The position numbers were made by a program, and so were the translations under genes. The notes under the pieces were generated by a model that saw only the letters and a program-made list of their open reading frames with translations, searched no databases and was not told where the DNA came from. From Gracilimonas amylolytica (GTDB lineage Bacteria > Bacteroidota > Rhodothermia > Balneolales > Balneolaceae): a DNA stretch of 64,000 bases. Location: assembly GCF_002911695.1 (NCBI RefSeq), contig NZ_PQBS01000032.1, forward strand, positions 27,362 to 91,361, in the 5' to 3' direction. Shown here piece after piece: positions 61,657 to 64,000 of the stretch (the first letter of the stretch is position 1; each line of letters begins with the position of its first letter).

Positions 61657-63219
61657 TCAATCCAGAATATAGTTCTTAGCGATTTGATTGTATTCTTTTA
61701 CTTCCTGTTCCACCCAGTCCTCATCTTTTCCAAACTCTTGGGCTATGAGTCGGCCGACCTCAGGGGCCATTTCCATACTGGCTTTGGCATCCAGCAACAG
61801 CGCGCGGGTTCTGCGAGACAGAATATCTTCAATGGTTTGAGCCATTTCATTACGTACGGCCCAGATGACCTCCGCTTTCACATAGGGGAGATCCGGATGT
61901 ATTTTCTCACCCAGTTCCGGGTTCTCCTCTATCAGTTTTTCCAGTGCTACTTTATCTGATCCATATACATAGAGGTGGTTATTTCGATCCACATTCTTAA
62001 GCCACCCATGGATACGAAGGTCTTTGGTTGGGGTTTCCTTGACATCCAGCCCGGCAACCATAGCGGCCTGATCTATGGTATCTTCCGCCATTTTTCGATA
62101 GGTCGTCCATTTTCCTCCCGCTATGGTCACCAAGCCGGATTCCGAGAACTGTATATGGTGACTTCTCGATATTTCTGATGTATTCTTGGCGTCTGCAGGA
62201 CTTACAAGTGGCCTGATACCTGCAAACACGCTTTTGACATCTTTTCTTTCCGGATCTTTGGTCAAATACTGAGCCGCGTGCCTTAATACAAACTCGATCT
62301 CTTCTTCCAGAGCTATAGGCTCCAGGGTAGCTTTTTCAACCGGTGTGTCTGTGGTTCCAACAATCACTTTATCATGCCAAGGGACTGCAAATAAGACACG
62401 GCCATCATCCGTATGAGGTACCATGATGGCAGAATCACCGGGCAAAAACTCCTTATCCAATACAATGTGAATCCCCTGTGCATACTGAATGATCTTAGTA
62501 TGACCTTCCTCATCCATTTCCAGGATATCATCCGAAAAGATACCGGTGGCATTAACCACCACCCGGGCATTGACCTCGTGATCCTTTCCGTTCAGCATAT
62601 CACGGATCCTGACTCCCTCTATGAGGTTTTGCCCGTTTTTCTTCAATCCGGTCACCTTCATATAGTTAAGCGGAAAACCACCCTCATCATACATGGTTTG
62701 AGCCAGGTTTATAGATAACCGTGAATCATCAAACTGACCATCATAATAGATCACCCCACCACGCAGGCCATCCGGCTCAAGGGTTGGAATTTTCTCCAGG
62801 GTTTCTTCTTTTGACAGGTTTTTGGATTTATTGATTCCCAGTTTACCAGCCAGGGCGTCATACACTTTCATTCCCACTCCGTAAAACGGTCCGTTCCACC
62901 ACTCATAGCTTGGTACTATGAATGACTGATGACTCACCAGGTGAGGGGCATTCTGAATTAACAACCCGCGTTCATGCAGGGCTTCAATCACCAGCGAAAC
63001 ATCCCCTTGTTGCAGATATCTTACTCCGCCGTGAACCAGTTTTGTACTGCGACTTGAGGTTCCCTTGGCAAAATCGTGCATTTCCAGAAGCAGGATTTTG
63101 TAACCACGAGAGGCTGCATCAACCCCAACACCCAGTCCGGTTGCCCCTCCGCCAATGACTACTACGTCCCAGTAGTCATTATAGTTTTTTACGTGTTCGA
63201 TGATCTCTGACCTGTTCAT
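61657..63219 (-). CDS. glpD: Glycerol-3-phosphate dehydrogenase (FAD-dependent)
   Basis: Membrane-associated flavoenzyme that oxidises sn-glycerol-3-phosphate to dihydroxyacetone phosphate and feeds electrons to quinone. The 520-residue protein has the FAD site VIGGGATGLGVGVDAASRG near residue 22, SSRSTKLVHGGVRYLQQGD, a catalytic-domain GIRPLVSPADAKNTSE and AGGKWTTYRKMAE. The helical C-terminal domain is present to residue 520. It has a Shine-Dalgarno-like GGGAG 8 bp before the ATG. No glpK or glpF is adjacent; upstream DNA is instead occupied by the IS element, 61 bp from the start. Confidence 0.95.
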   Translation of the reverse strand: MNRSEIIEHVKNYNDYWDVVVIGGGATGLGVGVDAASRGYKILLLEMHDFAKGTSSRSTKLVHGGVRYLQQGDVSLVIEALHERGLLIQNAPHLVSHQSFIVPSYEWWNGPFYGVGMKVYDALAGKLGINKSKNLSKEETLEKIPTLEPDGLRGGVIYYDGQFDDSRLSINLAQTMYDEGGFPLNYMKVTGLKKNGQNLIEGVRIRDMLNGKDHEVNARVVVNATGIFSDDILEMDEEGHTKIIQYAQGIHIVLDKEFLPGDSAIMVPHTDDGRVLFAVPWHDKVIVGTTDTPVEKATLEPIALEEEIEFVLRHAAQYLTKDPERKDVKSVFAGIRPLVSPADAKNTSEISRSHHIQFSESGLVTIAGGKWTTYRKMAEDTIDQAAMVAGLDVKETPTKDLRIHGWLKNVDRNNHLYVYGSDKVALEKLIEENPELGEKIHPDLPYVKAEVIWAVRNEMAQTIEDILSRRTRALLLDAKASMEMAPEVGRLIAQEFGKDEDWVEQEVKEYNQIAKNYILD

Positions 63220-63280
63220 AGTAACTCCCTGTATGGTGAATATTCATCTAAATATTAGAGTATATATAACTAAAAATGAA

Positions 63281-63298
63281 GGGGCTGAAGTAGCTAAG
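63281..63298 (+). repeat. Left inverted repeat of the IS element
   Basis: GGGGCTGAAGTAGCTAAG, identical to the reverse complement of the right end; the next four bases differ. Confidence 0.9.
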
Positions 63299-63300
63299 GG

Positions 63301-63954
63301 TTAATGTTTGGTTTGCTTATACCATGATTTTAATTGCTTTAAGAGCTCTGCATGATTGCCTCCGTTGAAGCGCCACTCACATTCCTTTAAAAACCAGTAA
63401 AAATTATCTGCTTTGATGCCGTTAAATTTGCGCATATGACGCTTGGCTTGATTCCAGAAATTCTCTATTCCATTTATGTGATTCAGTTGATCTGCAAAGA
63501 GTTCACTGTGGTTAATTCGCATGTGGTGGAACTCAGAGATATCCAGGGCATTGTAGGAGCGAAAAGTATCGGTATAAACAATACTATCCGGCTGCACATT
63601 CTGTTGAATAATTGGTAGCAAGGTTTCTGTTTTAGCATTCGGAATAATAGCCGTGTACACTTTACCTCCACGCTTAAGTAATCCAAATACAGCTACTTTG
63701 CCGGTAGATCCACGGCCACGCTTACCTTTACGCTTGCCTCCAAAATAGCTTTCATCGGCTTCCACTTCCCCAGATAATTCATAACTGGGTAGTTTACTTG
63801 CAATGAGTTGACGTAGTCTCATAAAAAACCGTATAGCGGTGTTAGCTTGAACACCAATCAATTCCGAGGCTGCACGGGCCGTAGTACCTGCTACAAAATG
63901 TTCTATCAGCCGGCTTTGTTGGTGTGGGGTTAATCGACTTTTGCGTTCATACAT
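63301..63954 (-). CDS. IS1595 family transposase
   Basis: A 217-residue DDE-type transposase. Residues 1-50 include a zinc-less helix-turn-helix region (RAASELIGVQANTAIRFFMR). Catalytic acids are D67 in VEADESYFGGKRKGKRGRG, D129 in VYTDTFRSY and E164 in HINGIENFWNQAKRHMRKF, which fits the ISXO2-like DDE/N core. No frameshift is visible, so the element may be active. It starts 46 bp from the right end of the IS. Confidence 0.93.
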   Translation of the reverse strand: MYERKSRLTPHQQSRLIEHFVAGTTARAASELIGVQANTAIRFFMRLRQLIASKLPSYELSGEVEADESYFGGKRKGKRGRGSTGKVAVFGLLKRGGKVYTAIIPNAKTETLLPIIQQNVQPDSIVYTDTFRSYNALDISEFHHMRINHSELFADQLNHINGIENFWNQAKRHMRKFNGIKADNFYWFLKECEWRFNGGNHAELLKQLKSWYKQTKH

Positions 63955-63982
63955 AGTAACTAATTTAGCACCTTATTCAAGT

Positions 63983-64000
63983 CTTAGCTACTTCAGCCCC
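63983..64000 (-). repeat. Right inverted repeat of the IS element
   Basis: CTTAGCTACTTCAGCCCC, the reverse complement of the left end; the window ends at its last base. Confidence 0.9.

Larger units (their letters stand above)
63281..64000. mobile_element. Complete IS1595-type insertion sequence
   Basis: A 720-bp element ending exactly at the window edge. Both ends carry the same 18-bp inverted repeat GGGGCTGAAGTAGCTAAG (63281-63298) and its complement (63983-64000). The single transposase gene runs leftwards. Length, single ORF and repeat ends fit the IS1595 (ISXO2-like) group. A target duplication, usually 8 bp in this family, cannot be checked because the right flank is outside the window. 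Confidence 0.9.

Overview
The window looks like a chromosome segment of a Gram-negative bacterium of the Balneolota/Rhodothermota branch, near Bacteroidota (a Balneola- or Gracilimonas-like organism is my best guess, from gene content only). The reasons are a PorV/PorQ-type outer-membrane protein, DUF4270 lipoprotein, HU/SPOR membrane protein, six-bladed propeller lipid/periplasmic proteins, lipoproteins with Bacteroidota-like lipoboxes, LolC/E and LptB, promoter-like TAnnTTTG boxes, and few strong Shine-Dalgarno sites. It is mostly ordinary, densely packed chromosome with about 55 protein genes, no rRNA, tRNA or CRISPR that I can see, and one insertion sequence at the right edge.

Layout. 1-11 kb: end of a GH13 amylase, release factor 3 (prfC), a SulP transporter with a suspicious stop codon at its start, an archaemetzincin-like lipoprotein, dinB, fabI-ruvC-ruvA and formate-THF ligase. 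11-25 kb: sugar nucleotidyltransferase, membrane-anchored Mur ligase, LolC/E permease, glgB-malQ, then a plus-strand run of ComA, a one-domain GT5 protein, DUF4270 lipoprotein, outer-membrane barrel and TPR protein, followed by rho. 25-38 kb: the minus-strand operon purS-clpS-purQ-lptB-rhodanese, a small AT-rich DUF4160/DUF2442 pair, miaA, PorV-like protein, dnaN with a SAM hydroxide adenosyltransferase, a methyltransferase, an unknown six-helix membrane protein, a beta-propeller, argS and a DsbA-like protein. 38-45 kb: a seven-gene envelope operon (barrel protein, HU-like, HU-acidic-TM-SPOR, ExbB, ExbD, TonB, lipoprotein) and convergent mscS. 45-54 kb: glgP, ispE, cca, a Usp-like protein, and an operon with an anti-sigma-kinase-like/acetyltransferase fusion, a STAS-like protein, a flavin reductase and an M20 peptidase. 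54-64 kb: ATP-grasp protein, AI-2E permease, DUF1905, SMP-30 lipoprotein, GIY-YIG nuclease, a 620-bp gene-free stretch full of hairpins, nitroreductase, glpD and a complete 720-bp IS1595-type element.

Themes. Glycogen/maltodextrin enzymes recur (GH13, GlgB, MalQ, GlgP) but no full-length GlgA or GlgC is present. Intergenic gaps carry several unrelated palindromic repeat families (GTAGGGGC type, TACGGTGTTA type, GCTCCGCGT type, CCCAGGGT type). The most interesting items are the partner-switch-like module at 50.9-53.2 kb, the nucleoid-to-cell-wall HU/SPOR protein inside a Tol/TonB-like operon, the in-frame TAA at codon 3 of the SulP gene, and a promoter followed by a hairpin in front of rho. 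I do not see a clear-cut wholly new defence or biosynthetic system.
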